Assembly (NCBI RefSeq): GCF_000195595.1
Contig: NZ_GL882573.1
Location: 166,983-230,982 of the forward strand
Reading direction: 5' to 3'
DNA length: 64,000 bases
From: Actinomyces sp. oral taxon 170 str. F0386
GTDB lineage: Bacteria > Actinomycetota > Actinomycetes > Actinomycetales > Actinomycetaceae
The position numbers and the translations under genes are program-made. The notes beneath the pieces are model-generated. The model had not been told where the DNA came from and ran no database searches. It saw only the letters and a program-made list of their open reading frames with translations. Shown in pieces: positions 35,282 through 43,653 of this stretch. Position 1 is the first letter of the stretch. Every line of letters starts with the position of its first letter.

Positions 35282-35953
35282 TCAGGCGTCCTCAGGGGCG
35301 TCCAGGCGGTAGCCGACGTTGCGGACCGTGCCGATGAGGTTGTCGTGCTCGGTGCCGAGCTTGGCGCGCAGGCGCCGGATGTGGACGTCGACCGTGCGCG
35401 AGCCGCCGATGTAGTCCTCGCCCCACACCTCGTGCAGGAGGGCGTCGCGGGTCAGTACCCGCCCCTGGTTGGCGGCCAGGAACTTCAACAGCTCGAACTC
35501 CTTGTAGGTCAGGTCCAGGATCGCCCCGCGCAGGCGGGCTGTGTAGGCGGTGACATCGATGACAAGGTCTCCGACCTCGATGCGGTCGTCGTCGGCCTCG
35601 GCCACCACCGGGACGTGAGCGCGCAGGAGCCGCAGTCGGGCCGAGAGCTCGGCGGGCTTGGCTCCGGCCATGACGAAGTCGGCGGCGCCCCAGTCGATCT
35701 GCACCGCGGCGGCGCCGCCCTCCTCCAGGATGAGGATGATGGGCGGGCAGTCCATGGGGCCGGTGAAGAGCTGGCACAGAGCGCGGGCTCGGGTCAGGTC
35801 CCCGCGCGCATCGATCATGACGACGTCGGCGCTGTCCACCTCCGCGTAGGAGGAGGGGATCGGGGGGAGACACTCCACCTGGGAGTCGAGGAAGGAGGTT
35901 GCGGGCAGGACGCTGGTGGCGTCGTTCTCACGAGTGAACATGATGATCCGCAT
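35282..35953 (-). CDS. OmpR-family orphan regulator, GlnR-like
   Basis: A 223-residue protein. It has an N-terminal atypical receiver (ADVVMIDARGDLTRARALCQ), and a C-terminal winged helix (LTYKEFELLKFLAANQGRVL ... GGSRTVDVHIRRLRAKLG). The receiver text resembles GlnR/Rv0818, where the Asp is not phosphorylated by a kinase, and no histidine kinase gene is adjacent. In mycobacteria the glnR-type gene also lies close to a pst ATPase gene. It probably controls nitrogen metabolism, perhaps with cross-talk to phosphate uptake. ATG 35953 has AAGGAG upstream. Confidence 0.82.
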   Translation of the reverse strand: MRIIMFTRENDATSVLPATSFLDSQVECLPPIPSSYAEVDSADVVMIDARGDLTRARALCQLFTGPMDCPPIILILEEGGAAAVQIDWGAADFVMAGAKPAELSARLRLLRAHVPVVAEADDDRIEVGDLVIDVTAYTARLRGAILDLTYKEFELLKFLAANQGRVLTRDALLHEVWGEDYIGGSRTVDVHIRRLRAKLGTEHDNLIGTVRNVGYRLDAPEDA

Positions 35954-36142
35954 GGCTGCTCCTTCCAAGGCTGTCGGCCGGGGCTCACCGGCGCAGACGA
36001 GCTGAGCAGCGGCGATACTGTCGGGGACAAGTCAACCACACCTGGCGCAGGGCGGAATCCCCCGGGTGGGAACTGACCGGATGTGGGAATCCGGATGGGG
36101 AGGCGTCGGAGTGGGGGTCGCCCGCCGGCCGGGTGTGCGACG

Positions 36143-37234
36143 ATGCGTGCTGTGACTACCCACCACCGACGAGCCCAGCCGGCCGCGCGCACCCGTGGAG
36201 CCTCCCGCAGATCCCGCGATGACGCCCATGCTGCATCCGTTCCGACGGCGCCCGCTGATGTGCGCGGTGCGACGGACTGGGCCGGCGTCATCGGCTCGGG
36301 TGGCTCCGCGGGGTCGGCCGTATCGGCCTCTTCGGCCGGCTCACCGGCGTCGGCGCGCTCGGCCGACTCCGTGGACACCCTCGATATCGCCGAGGACCTG
36401 GGCTACGCCACCCGCCGGGCCTCCAACCGTCCCAAGGAGCCGGGCCTGGTGGACCCGGCATGGACCCGTCTCGCCTTCGCGGGCCTCGTTCCGCTGCTGC
36501 TGGCGGTCGGCTCGGTGCTGCCGGGCTGGGTGAGGCTGACCCTCGTGGCCGTCCTGGTCCCGGCCGCCGCCCAGGGCTGGCCCGCGCTCGTGCGCGCCCG
36601 GCATGACCTGGGCGGCACGATCGTCATGACGATCAGTGGGCTCTCGGCCGCGGCCAGCGTCTACCTCCTTGACGACATGGGGGTGGCCGGCCTGGTCATG
36701 GCCTTCTCGATCCTGGTGGCCTTCGTCGGCCAGATGCTGCGGCACGACGGCCGGCACAACCTGGTCGAGGACCTGTCCTCAACGGTCGCGGGCTGCCTCG
36801 TGGTGGTCTCCGGCTCGGCCTGGTGCGCCCTGGAACCGGGTCTGGCCGATCCGGCCGTCGTCGTGCCCACCTGCCTGGCGCTGTTCGTCGGTGCCATCCT
36901 GACTGTTCTCAATGTGCGCGCCCGGATGCTCGAGGCCCTCACCGCCACGGTCCCGGCGCTGCTCGCCGGCGGTGCCGGCTACGTGCTCGCCGCGGCCGGC
37001 TTCTTCGGCCTGTCCCACATCAGTACAACGGCGGCCCTGCAAAGCGCCGTGGCCTGCGTCGTTGTCGGCTTCGTGGCCGGGGTTCTCATGGCTGCCGGCA
37101 ACCGCGTCCTGTGGACCCACCGGTGGGTGCCCGGCGGGCGGGCGGCGGTGGCCTCCGCCCTCGTGCCGATCCTGTCGGTCGGCGTTCCGGTCTACGCGAT
37201 CGCCCGCCTCATGGGCGGTTTCCTCGCCGGCTGA
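36143..37234 (+). CDS. Hypothetical integral membrane protein
   Basis: A 363-residue protein. The N-terminal 100 residues are polar and Ser/Ala-rich (GSGGSAGSAVSASSAGSPAS). Seven to eight hydrophobic segments follow (for example LAFAGLVPLLLAVGSVLPGW and TTAALQSAVACVVVGFVAGV), including a probable re-entrant Gly/Ala-rich hairpin. No transporter signature is recognised. The start is uncertain: ATG 36143 (MRAVTT), GTG 36152, or the open frame to 36083. It is transcribed away from the glnR-like gene. A 120-bp repeat lies right after its stop. Confidence 0.7.
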   Translation: MRAVTTHHRRAQPAARTRGASRRSRDDAHAASVPTAPADVRGATDWAGVIGSGGSAGSAVSASSAGSPASARSADSVDTLDIAEDLGYATRRASNRPKEPGLVDPAWTRLAFAGLVPLLLAVGSVLPGWVRLTLVAVLVPAAAQGWPALVRARHDLGGTIVMTISGLSAAASVYLLDDMGVAGLVMAFSILVAFVGQMLRHDGRHNLVEDLSSTVAGCLVVVSGSAWCALEPGLADPAVVVPTCLALFVGAILTVLNVRARMLEALTATVPALLAGGAGYVLAAAGFFGLSHISTTAALQSAVACVVVGFVAGVLMAAGNRVLWTHRWVPGGRAAVASALVPILSVGVPVYAIARLMGGFLAG

Positions 37235-37287
37235 CGGTCGCCGCCCAGTACGGCACTGCCCCAAGGAGCTGCACCAAGGGGCTCGGG

Positions 37288-37407
37288 TGTCCAAATCTGC
37301 GGCAAAGGAGTTCGAAGCCTCTCGTCTCGCACAAAAGAACCGCGGAATCATGCGGTTTCCTTGTGACGTTGCGCGTTCGATCGGGGCCTTTGCTGCAGAT
37401 TTGGACA
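37288..37407 (-). repeat. 120-bp palindromic element, copy 2 (inverted relative to copy 1)
   Basis: Arms TGTCCAAATCTGCGGCAAAG and CTTTGCTGCAGATTTGGACA pair with one mismatch. Five central arm bases differ from copy 1, but they differ on both sides, preserving pairing. Read on the minus strand the core is CCGCATGATTCCGCGGTTCT at positions 53-72, as in copy 1. It lies 30 bp before the nitrobindin-like gene. Confidence 0.85.
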
Positions 37408-37437
37408 CGAGCGCGCCACTGAGGAGAGACTGGGGCC

Positions 37438-38187
37438 ATGGCATTCACGCTTCCTGATGACCTGGCCCCCGAGCTCTACCCGCTGGCCTGGCTCGCCGGC
37501 ACCTGGCGCGGCTACGGCATCCTCACCTACGGCGAGACCGTGCCCGAGCAGGCCGTCTACCAGGAGATGACCTTCGACCACGACGGCGGCCCCTACCTGC
37601 GCCAGACCACCACTATCTGGACGGTCGACGCCACCCGCTCCAAGAACCTCGACTTCGAGATGCCCGGCCTCCAGGGAGCCTCCCTCCTGGCTCCCGCCCA
37701 GGTCTGGTCCACCGAGACCACCTACTGGCGGCCCGTCGGCCAGGAGCAGCCCGACGGCGCAGACGCCGCCGGTGCCTCTGACTCCTCCGAGGACGAGGCC
37801 ACCGGGAGCACCGGCGGCCCGCTCACCCCCGTCACCCGGCTCGAGCTCGTCTCGGCCGACCCCGCCGGCCACGTCGGCGTCTGGGAGGGCTGGATCCAGG
37901 GGCCGCGCGCCCAGGTCGGCACCCAGGCCGTGGGCCGGGCCCGCACCGCCGTCGCCGTGGAGGAGATGACCCGCATGTTCGGGCTCGTGGGCGGCGACCT
38001 CATGTGGACCCAGGACATGGCCGCCTTCGGCCAGAGCGAGGTGACCACCTACGCCTCCGGAAGACTCGGCCGTGTCGACGACTTAGATGACCCCGCGGCC
38101 CAGCCCGGCTCCGGCCTCGACCCGGCCGACGGGGCTCCTGAGTCCTCCGAGCCCGCCTCCGACGACGCCGAGCCGACCGCCTCATGA
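37438..38187 (+). CDS. FABP-like / nitrobindin-family protein
   Basis: A 249-residue cytosolic protein with a ten-stranded beta-barrel pattern. The family mark GTWRGYG is at residues about 21-27, then QEMTFDHDGGPYLRQTTTIW. The mycobacterial homologue (Rv0813c, fatty-acid-binding-protein-like) and Arabidopsis nitrobindin bind heme or lipid. The C-terminal barrel region ends with a long acidic tail (about 215-249), and an inserted acidic loop (about 105-125) separates two strands. Heme-iron His is not obvious. It overlaps the YgfZ-like gene by 4 bp (ATGA), so the two are translationally coupled. Confidence 0.8.
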   Translation: MAFTLPDDLAPELYPLAWLAGTWRGYGILTYGETVPEQAVYQEMTFDHDGGPYLRQTTTIWTVDATRSKNLDFEMPGLQGASLLAPAQVWSTETTYWRPVGQEQPDGADAAGASDSSEDEATGSTGGPLTPVTRLELVSADPAGHVGVWEGWIQGPRAQVGTQAVGRARTAVAVEEMTRMFGLVGGDLMWTQDMAAFGQSEVTTYASGRLGRVDDLDDPAAQPGSGLDPADGAPESSEPASDDAEPTAS

Positions 38188-39458
38188 TCATCTCCCCGCT
38201 GCTGAACCGACCCGGCGCCGTCGCCACCGCTCCGGGCGACCCCGACGAGGCCGTCCCCTCCCACCTCGGCGACCCCGGCCGCGAGCAGGCCGCCCTGGCC
38301 GACGGCCGGGCCGCCTGCGCCCTGGCGCGCGACGTCGTCACCGTCACCGGGCCGGACCGCCTGAGCTGGCTGACTACCTTGTCCAGCCAGGTCCTCACCG
38401 CCCTGGAACCCGGCGACGGTGGCGCGGAGACGCTTCTCCTCGATGCCCAGGGGCACATCACCCACGCACTCGCTGCCCTCGACGACGGTCGCACGCTCTG
38501 GCTCGTCACGGAGGCCGGTGGTGGCGCAGACCTGGCGGCCTTCCTGGACTCCATGCGCTTCATGCTGCGCGTCGAGGTGACCGAGCGGCCCGACGTCCAG
38601 GCGCTCGGCGCCCTCAGGGAGGGGCTCGACGTCCTGGCTCAGGCGGCGCGCGATACCTCGGTGGACTCATCCGATACCTCCGATGCACAGTCCGACGCCG
38701 CCGGGACTGCCGGCACCACAGACACCGCCGAGCGGACCGACGCCGAGGCGCAGGGCTCGCTCATCGGCCTGTGGCGCGACCCGTGGCCGGGTGTTGTGGA
38801 GGGCGGCACGAGCTACGACGTCGGGCTGGAGCGCCCTCACCTCGGTGAGGGCTACCGGGCCGGCTTCATCCTGGTTCCCGCCCGATGCGTGGGAGCCGTG
38901 GTGAGAACCTTCCTCGCCGTCGGCTCGGACCGGCGCCTGGCCGGTGCCCTGGCCTGGGAGGCGCTGCGCATCGAGGCGGGCCGCCCCCGCCGCGCCCACG
39001 AGGCCGACGCCCGCGCGATCCCGCACGAGCTGGACTGGCTGCGCACGGCCGTGCACCTGACGAAGGGCTGCTACCCGGGCCAGGAGACGATCGCGCGCAC
39101 CCTCAACCTGGGGCGGCCGCCGCGCCGCCTGGCGGTGCTCCAGCTCGACGGCCTCGGCGGCGACCTGCCCCAGCCGGGGGCGGTTGTGCGCATGGGGGAG
39201 CGGACCGTGGGCACCGTGACCTCCGTGGCCCGCCACCACGAGCTCGGCCCCATCGCCCTGGCCCTGCTGCGCCGCGCCGTGCCCGCGGGCGAGCAGCTGA
39301 CCGTGGAGATCACTGAGGTCGATGAGGCCACCGGTGAGACGGTCGCCGTCGGCCGGGTCGACGCCGCCCAGGAACCACTGGTCTCACCTGAGGGGCGCGC
39401 CCAGGCCAGCCCCGCCGAGCGCCCCGGCGCCGGGCTGCGCAAGGGCCTGCGGCTCTGA
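38184..39458 (+). CDS. ygfZ: YgfZ/GcvT-family folate-binding protein
   Basis: A 424-residue protein of the tetrahydrofolate-binding aminomethyltransferase-like fold. It helps repair or assemble Fe-S clusters in enzymes such as MiaB. The family signature KGCYPGQETIAR, with the conserved Cys, is at about residues 295-305. A low-complexity Asp/Thr/Ala insert sits at about 155-190. It overlaps the nitrobindin-like gene by ATGA, and the pair is a recurring actinobacterial neighbourhood. Confidence 0.88.
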   Translation: MIISPLLNRPGAVATAPGDPDEAVPSHLGDPGREQAALADGRAACALARDVVTVTGPDRLSWLTTLSSQVLTALEPGDGGAETLLLDAQGHITHALAALDDGRTLWLVTEAGGGADLAAFLDSMRFMLRVEVTERPDVQALGALREGLDVLAQAARDTSVDSSDTSDAQSDAAGTAGTTDTAERTDAEAQGSLIGLWRDPWPGVVEGGTSYDVGLERPHLGEGYRAGFILVPARCVGAVVRTFLAVGSDRRLAGALAWEALRIEAGRPRRAHEADARAIPHELDWLRTAVHLTKGCYPGQETIARTLNLGRPPRRLAVLQLDGLGGDLPQPGAVVRMGERTVGTVTSVARHHELGPIALALLRRAVPAGEQLTVEITEVDEATGETVAVGRVDAAQEPLVSPEGRAQASPAERPGAGLRKGLRL

Positions 39459-39708
39459 CCTGTCCGTGACCGTGTGACTGGTTCCGGATGTTCCGGAGCC
39501 GTGCCAGCGGTTGCTGACATGGTGGGCGTGGTGCCTTGCCCGGAGACGGTCCGGGCAGGGGGCGCTCGTGTCACCCGTGGTGGTAGGGCGTCTCGCCACC
39601 GGCCCGAGGCTGATGGAACGGCTGTCGGGTGCGTGAGACGTCAACTGTTCTCGCTGGGCGTGGCCGCATCACTGGGATCAGGCGTCACCGACCGGTAGCC
39701 TGGGGCGC

Positions 39709-40149
39709 GTGAGCGTCCTTCTTCTCATTGCTTACTACCTCTCCCTCGCTGTCGCCATGCTCTGGTGCGCGGCGCAGGTCTTCGCTGCTGTCCTCGGGGT
39801 CTGGGCACTCATCGACTCGGCACTGAGGCCGGCTCAGTACTACGCCGCGGCGGACAAGCGCAGCAGGAACTTCTGGCTCGTCGTCAATGCACTGGCGGCC
39901 GTGGTCGGGAGCTTCCTGGCGTATGAGGCCGTTCTGGCTGTCTACGTCGCAGGCGCGTCGACGGGGGTGTCGTTCATCGGTCTGCTGACCGTGGTGGCCA
40001 GTGCCGTCTACCTGGTGGACGTGCGCCCCGCCCTGCAGGCGCTGGCGCCGGTGCGAGTGCGCTCCTCGATCCGTATCCCGGGACGGGCCTCGCAGCGCCG
40101 ACCGGGACGCGGTGGCCGCGGGCCGCGCGACTGGAGCGCTGGTCGCTGA
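39709..40149 (+). CDS. DUF2516 family membrane protein
   Basis: A 146-residue protein with three hydrophobic helices (about 3-40, 60-90, 95-115) and a basic Arg/Gly-rich cytosolic tail (RASQRRPGRGGRGPRDW). It matches the actinobacterial DUF2516 type in length and in the FAAVLGVWALIDSALRP segment. The start is GTG 39709. It overlaps the dtd gene by one base (TGATG), so they are coupled. Function unknown. Confidence 0.78.
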   Translation: MSVLLLIAYYLSLAVAMLWCAAQVFAAVLGVWALIDSALRPAQYYAAADKRSRNFWLVVNALAAVVGSFLAYEAVLAVYVAGASTGVSFIGLLTVVASAVYLVDVRPALQALAPVRVRSSIRIPGRASQRRPGRGGRGPRDWSAGR

Positions 40150-40577
40150 TGCGCGCGGTCATCCAACGGGTCAACCGGGCGGCCGTTCGCGTCGACGACG
40201 AGGTGGTCGGGGGGATCACCCGCCCCGGCCTCATGGTCCTCGTGGGCGCCACACACGACGACGGCCCGACACAGGTGGCTACGGTGGCCCGCAAGATCGC
40301 GGACCTGCGGCTCCTGGAGGGCGAGCTCTCGGTATCCGACGCAGGTGCTCCCGTACTCATCGTCTCCCAGTTCACCCTCTACGCCGATACGCGCAAGGGT
40401 CGGCGCCCCACCTGGAACAAGGCGGCCCCCGGCGAGGTGGCCGAGCCCCTGGTGGAGGCCGTGGCCGAGGACCTGCGCGGGCGCGGCCTGGAGGTGGCGA
40501 CCGGACGCTTCGGCGCCGACATGAAGATCGATATGGAGGCCGACGGTCCGGTGACGATCCTGGTCGAGGCCGAGTAG
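40149..40577 (+). CDS. dtd: D-aminoacyl-tRNA deacylase
   Basis: Removes D-amino acids wrongly attached to tRNA. The 142-residue dimeric enzyme matches the family length. MRAVIQRVNRAAVRVD opens the protein, SQFTLYADTRKGRRP is the core motif, and ADGPVT carries the Gly-cisPro mark (usually NDGPVT; Ala replaces Asn here). It is translationally coupled to the DUF2516 gene. Confidence 0.93.
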   Translation: MRAVIQRVNRAAVRVDDEVVGGITRPGLMVLVGATHDDGPTQVATVARKIADLRLLEGELSVSDAGAPVLIVSQFTLYADTRKGRRPTWNKAAPGEVAEPLVEAVAEDLRGRGLEVATGRFGADMKIDMEADGPVTILVEAE

Positions 40578-40642
40578 ACCTGAGCAGCCGAAGAGGTCGA
40601 TGAGGCGATGCCGTGGCCGATGCGATGTGAGGACGCGCTGAG

Positions 40643-41149
40643 ATGACGGGGCGCTCGAGGGTGGTGGTTGTCGCCATGATGCTGTGGTGGGCGTTCTTCG
40701 GCGGCGTCAGCGTGTCCTGGGCTCTGGGCTCCCCGTGGCTGGTCGATACGGTTCTTCAGGGTGAGGGGTTGCGGCTCGCCCAGGAGCGGCCCACCTGGTT
40801 CGTCGTGGTCGTCCTCGTCTCCGGGCTGGTGAAGCTGGGGTTCGTCGTCTTCGGCTTCGCCCTGCTGCGCCCGGACGTCATCCGGGTGCCGCGCTGGATG
40901 CGCCTGGCCTTCGGCTGGGTGTCGGGGATCCTGCTCATGGCCTATGGGCTGGCCGGTTCGGCGTCGGCGGTCCCAAGGCTCCTGGCGGGGGAACCGCTCT
41001 CGCGCTACGGCTGGTGGCGGCTGGTTCTGTGGATGCCCCACTTCTGGGTGGGCGGGATCCTGGTGCTGGCCACGACGGTGGCCTACCTGCGCTGGAGCCG
41101 GCCCACGTCGACCGGTTCCGCCGTGCACGCGGGCCCTGCTGGGCGCTGA
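40643..41149 (+). CDS. DUF3995-like membrane protein
   Basis: A 168-residue protein with four hydrophobic helices. The WWAFFGGVSVSWALGSPW first helix and a G-F-V-V-F-G second helix fit small DUF3995-type actinobacterial membrane proteins. No catalytic motif is visible and the function is unknown. ATG 40643 follows GAGGACG weakly. The stop is 13 bp before the 120-bp element at 41163. Confidence 0.6.
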   Translation: MTGRSRVVVVAMMLWWAFFGGVSVSWALGSPWLVDTVLQGEGLRLAQERPTWFVVVVLVSGLVKLGFVVFGFALLRPDVIRVPRWMRLAFGWVSGILLMAYGLAGSASAVPRLLAGEPLSRYGWWRLVLWMPHFWVGGILVLATTVAYLRWSRPTSTGSAVHAGPAGR

Positions 41150-41162
41150 TTCCCCGCACGAG

Positions 41163-41282
41163 TGTCCATGGAGCGGACATTAAGCCACCGACATCGTCGG
41201 GTTGAGTTGTGAAACCGCATGATTCTGCGGTTCTCCGGATCAAGTATCCAGCCCGAACCGGTTCATGTCCGCGCTGTGGACA
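41163..41282 (+). repeat. 120-bp palindromic element, copy 3 (flanks nuclease gene)
   Basis: Ends TGTCCATGGAGCGGACAT / ATGTCCGCGCTGTGGACA, each end itself carrying TGTCC-N7-GGACA. The core CCGCATGATTCTGCGGTTCT is at positions 53-72, same orientation as copy 1. It sits 87 bp upstream of the DUF559-type gene and defines a second sub-type together with copy 4. Confidence 0.85.
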
Positions 41283-41369
41283 CCGACCTCGCTGAGAATG
41301 CCGGCGGCTAACGGTTGTTATCCACAGGTGTCTCCGCTCTTCTGGTGCCCTTCTCCGTACCGGCCCAAC

Positions 41370-42254
41370 ATGTTGGTCATGGACACCAGCGCATTGCTCA
41401 CCCGTATCAGCGATACGCATGGTGCGGCCCGTCAGGTGGATCTTCAACTGGAGCGTTCGGAACGTCGTCGTCTTCAAGCGCTTGTGGACTCCGGCCGCCT
41501 CAGGCGATATCCGCATGGTGTGGTGGCCCTGCCCGACGTCGACAAGAGAGTGCTGATCGCCCGCGTTCATCGGGGACTGATCACGTGTGAGCACGCGGCT
41601 GCGTACTACCGGCTGCCGCTGCCATCGTCGCCGAAGACTCTTCATGTCCTCACACCGCGGGGGCACAAGGCGGCGCCGTTATGGGGTGAGCATCAGCATG
41701 AGACTCGGGATCTTCCGTCCTTGTCCTTGAGCTCCTTCCCCGTTGTTCCCCTGGCACGTTGTCTCGCTGATCTTCTGTGCTGCGCCCAGGAATGGACTGC
41801 CTTGGTAGCGGTTGATGCCGCCCTCCATCAGGGCCGGGTCACGTACGAGCAGGTCGGTGCCTACTTGCGTGGATCGCGCCGGGTGCTGGGGCGCCGGCGC
41901 CTGCAACGGACGAGCAGCCGAGCGCGCAGCCCGCTGGAGACGTTGGCGCGTGTCCAGCTGCGGGGTGCCGGTCTCGACGTGGTTGACGGAGTGGAGATCG
42001 GTGGTGTCGGTGAGGTGGATCTTCTGGTTGCAGGATGGCTCGTCGTCGAGCTCGACGGCTACGAGTACCACTCAGACATGTGGGCCTTCGACCATGACCG
42101 TTCCCGTGACCGGGAGCTGGCGCGGCTGGGGTACACCTCCATCCGGTTCACGGCGAACAACGTGCGTTCGGGCAGGATCGTCGACGAGGTCAGGCGGGTC
42201 CTCGCCGCTCATCCGGGCGCGGCAAGAGCGAGGATGGCGTCTCGCAGCGCATGA
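41370..42254 (+). CDS. DUF559-type PD-(D/E)XK nuclease-like protein (AbiEi-like N-terminus)
   Basis: A 294-residue protein. The N-terminus (about 1-60) is a winged-helix AbiEi-antitoxin-like module (LQALVDSGRLRRYPHGVVAL). The C-terminal DUF559/Vsr-like endonuclease fold starts near residue 185. Possible catalytic residues are Glu190 (SPLETL), Asp217 (GEVDLL), and Glu227-x-Asp229 (VELDGYEYH). Such proteins are common in actinobacteria with no settled role. The gene is bracketed by inverted copies of the 120-bp element, 87 bp before its start and 3 bp after its stop. The start could also be ATG 41379; the frame is open into copy 3 but without coding character. Confidence 0.82.
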   Translation: MLVMDTSALLTRISDTHGAARQVDLQLERSERRRLQALVDSGRLRRYPHGVVALPDVDKRVLIARVHRGLITCEHAAAYYRLPLPSSPKTLHVLTPRGHKAAPLWGEHQHETRDLPSLSLSSFPVVPLARCLADLLCCAQEWTALVAVDAALHQGRVTYEQVGAYLRGSRRVLGRRRLQRTSSRARSPLETLARVQLRGAGLDVVDGVEIGGVGEVDLLVAGWLVVELDGYEYHSDMWAFDHDRSRDRELARLGYTSIRFTANNVRSGRIVDEVRRVLAAHPGAARARMASRSA

Positions 42255-42257
42255 GAA

Positions 42258-42377
42258 TGTCCACACAGCGGACATGAAAACCGTTGAGGAAGAGATTCGT
42301 GCGAGAGAACCTCGGAATTCTGCGGATTTCCAATTGGGGCTCAGGCTGAGACCGCGTTCATGTCCGCGCGGTGGTCA
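42258..42377 (-). repeat. 120-bp palindromic element, copy 4 (inverted relative to copy 3)
   Basis: Ends TGTCCACACAGCGGACAT / ATGTCCGCGCGGTGGTCA, with the last GGACA altered to GGTCA. On the minus strand the core is CCGCAGAATTCCGAGGTTCT at positions 53-72 (three differences from the others). It starts three bases after the nuclease gene stop. Confidence 0.8.
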
Positions 42378-42431
42378 CTCCTGGCGGCAGCATGACCCGG
42401 TGATGATGGTCGACGCGGCCGGAGCAGATGT

Positions 42432-42472
42432 GAGGGCCGGGAAGCGCCCCCGACTGCGCTTTCCCGGCCCTC
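42432..42472. terminator. Bidirectional terminator between convergent genes
   Basis: GAGGGCCGGGAAGCGC and GCGCTTTCCCGGCCCTC form a 16-bp stem with one bulged T and an eight-base loop. It lies between the nuclease cassette and the minus-strand dehydratase gene. Confidence 0.7.
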
Positions 42473-42549
42473 AACCGAGTGTCGCGCGGTTCTCCGCTCC
42501 GGCTCAACGGGGAGTATTCCCCAAACCTTCCGACGGGTAGTGATCCGGT

Positions 42550-43572
42550 TCAGCAGGTCAGGGCCACCTCGTCGGTGATGGCGGAGCGGCCGATGCCGGC
42601 GAGCTCGTCGTCGTCGGCGTTGCCGCCGGTGCACACGATCGCGCAGGGGCCGCGGCGGGCGGGGTCGACCAGGAGCCCGGCCAGGCTCGCGGCACCGGCG
42701 CCCTCGGCCAGGGTGTGGGCGTGGGTGGACATGAGGCCGACGGCGCGCTGAATGTCATCGTCGTCGACCAGGATGAAGTCGTTGAGGCCGCGCCCCAGCA
42801 CCGACTGGGTGAGGGCGAAGCTCGCCCCGACGGCCAGGCCCGCCACCCGGGTGCGGCTGTGGACGGTGGCCGGCTGGCCGGACTTCCAGGCGCGGTGCGC
42901 GGCCGGGGCGGCGCTGGACTGGACGCCGATGACCCAGCACTCGGGGGCCAGGACGTCGCGCACGAGGCAGGCGCCGGCGGCACCGGAGCCCGAGCCGACC
43001 GGGGCGTAGACGGTCCGCAGGTCGCGATGGCGGCGGAAGAGCTCGAGGTAGACGGTGGCGTGCCCGAGCACGATCGCCGGCTCGTCGCCGGGGGAGACCA
43101 TGCGCATCCCCTCGACCAGGGAGAGGTCCTCGGCGTGGGCGAGTGAGTCGCACATCGTCTCACCCTCGACGACGACGCGGGCGCCCAGGGCTCGCACCGC
43201 GGCCACCTTGCGGGCGGGAGCACCTTCCGGCACGACGACGGTGACGGGGACCTCGCTGCGGGCACCCGCCCAGGCCAGGGACTGGGCGTGGTTGCCGGTG
43301 GAGGCGGTCACGACCCCGCGGCGCCGCTCCTCGGGGCCGAGCGCAGCCATAAGCGCCACGCCGCCGCGGACCTTGAAGGCACCGGTGGGCTGGACGTTCT
43401 CGTGCTTGACCACGACATCGACCCCGGCCTCGGCGTTGAGCAGCGGGTAGGACCAGGCGGGGGTCTCAGGCAGGATGCGTGAGACGGCCTCGTGAGTGCG
43501 CAGGACGGCGTCGAAGTCGAGGACGGTCCGGGTGGCTGCGGGCGCCTGGGGCAGGGTGTCGGTGGAGGCCAT
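42550..43572 (-). CDS. Threonine/serine dehydratase-like PLP enzyme (no ACT domain)
   Basis: A 340-residue fold-type II PLP enzyme. The PLP lysine is in PTGAFKVRGG (about residue 68), followed by TASTGNHAQSLAWAG. The glycine loop GSGSGAAGA contacts the phosphate. The end motif CTGGNADDD is present. The lack of regulatory domains suggests a catabolic threonine/serine dehydratase or racemase-type enzyme, in contrast to IlvA at 2818-4383. ATG 43572 is 81 bp from the divergent LysR gene, its probable regulator. Confidence 0.86.
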   Translation of the reverse strand: MASTDTLPQAPAATRTVLDFDAVLRTHEAVSRILPETPAWSYPLLNAEAGVDVVVKHENVQPTGAFKVRGGVALMAALGPEERRRGVVTASTGNHAQSLAWAGARSEVPVTVVVPEGAPARKVAAVRALGARVVVEGETMCDSLAHAEDLSLVEGMRMVSPGDEPAIVLGHATVYLELFRRHRDLRTVYAPVGSGSGAAGACLVRDVLAPECWVIGVQSSAAPAAHRAWKSGQPATVHSRTRVAGLAVGASFALTQSVLGRGLNDFILVDDDDIQRAVGLMSTHAHTLAEGAGAASLAGLLVDPARRGPCAIVCTGGNADDDELAGIGRSAITDEVALTC

Positions 43573-43622
43573 GACTCCATGATGATGACGACTGGACTAT
43601 CGGTCCAATGAATGTTTTGACG

Positions 43623-43638
43623 TATATCCATCGATATA
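43623..43638. promoter_or_regulatory. Candidate LysR operator in divergent dehydratase-LysR region
   Basis: TATATC-CATC-GATATA is a perfect 6-bp-arm dyad 16 bp before the LysR GTG. It fits a LysR-type T-N11-A site in a shared 81-bp promoter. Confidence 0.5.
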
Positions 43639-43653
43639 GGACATACTTGATGG

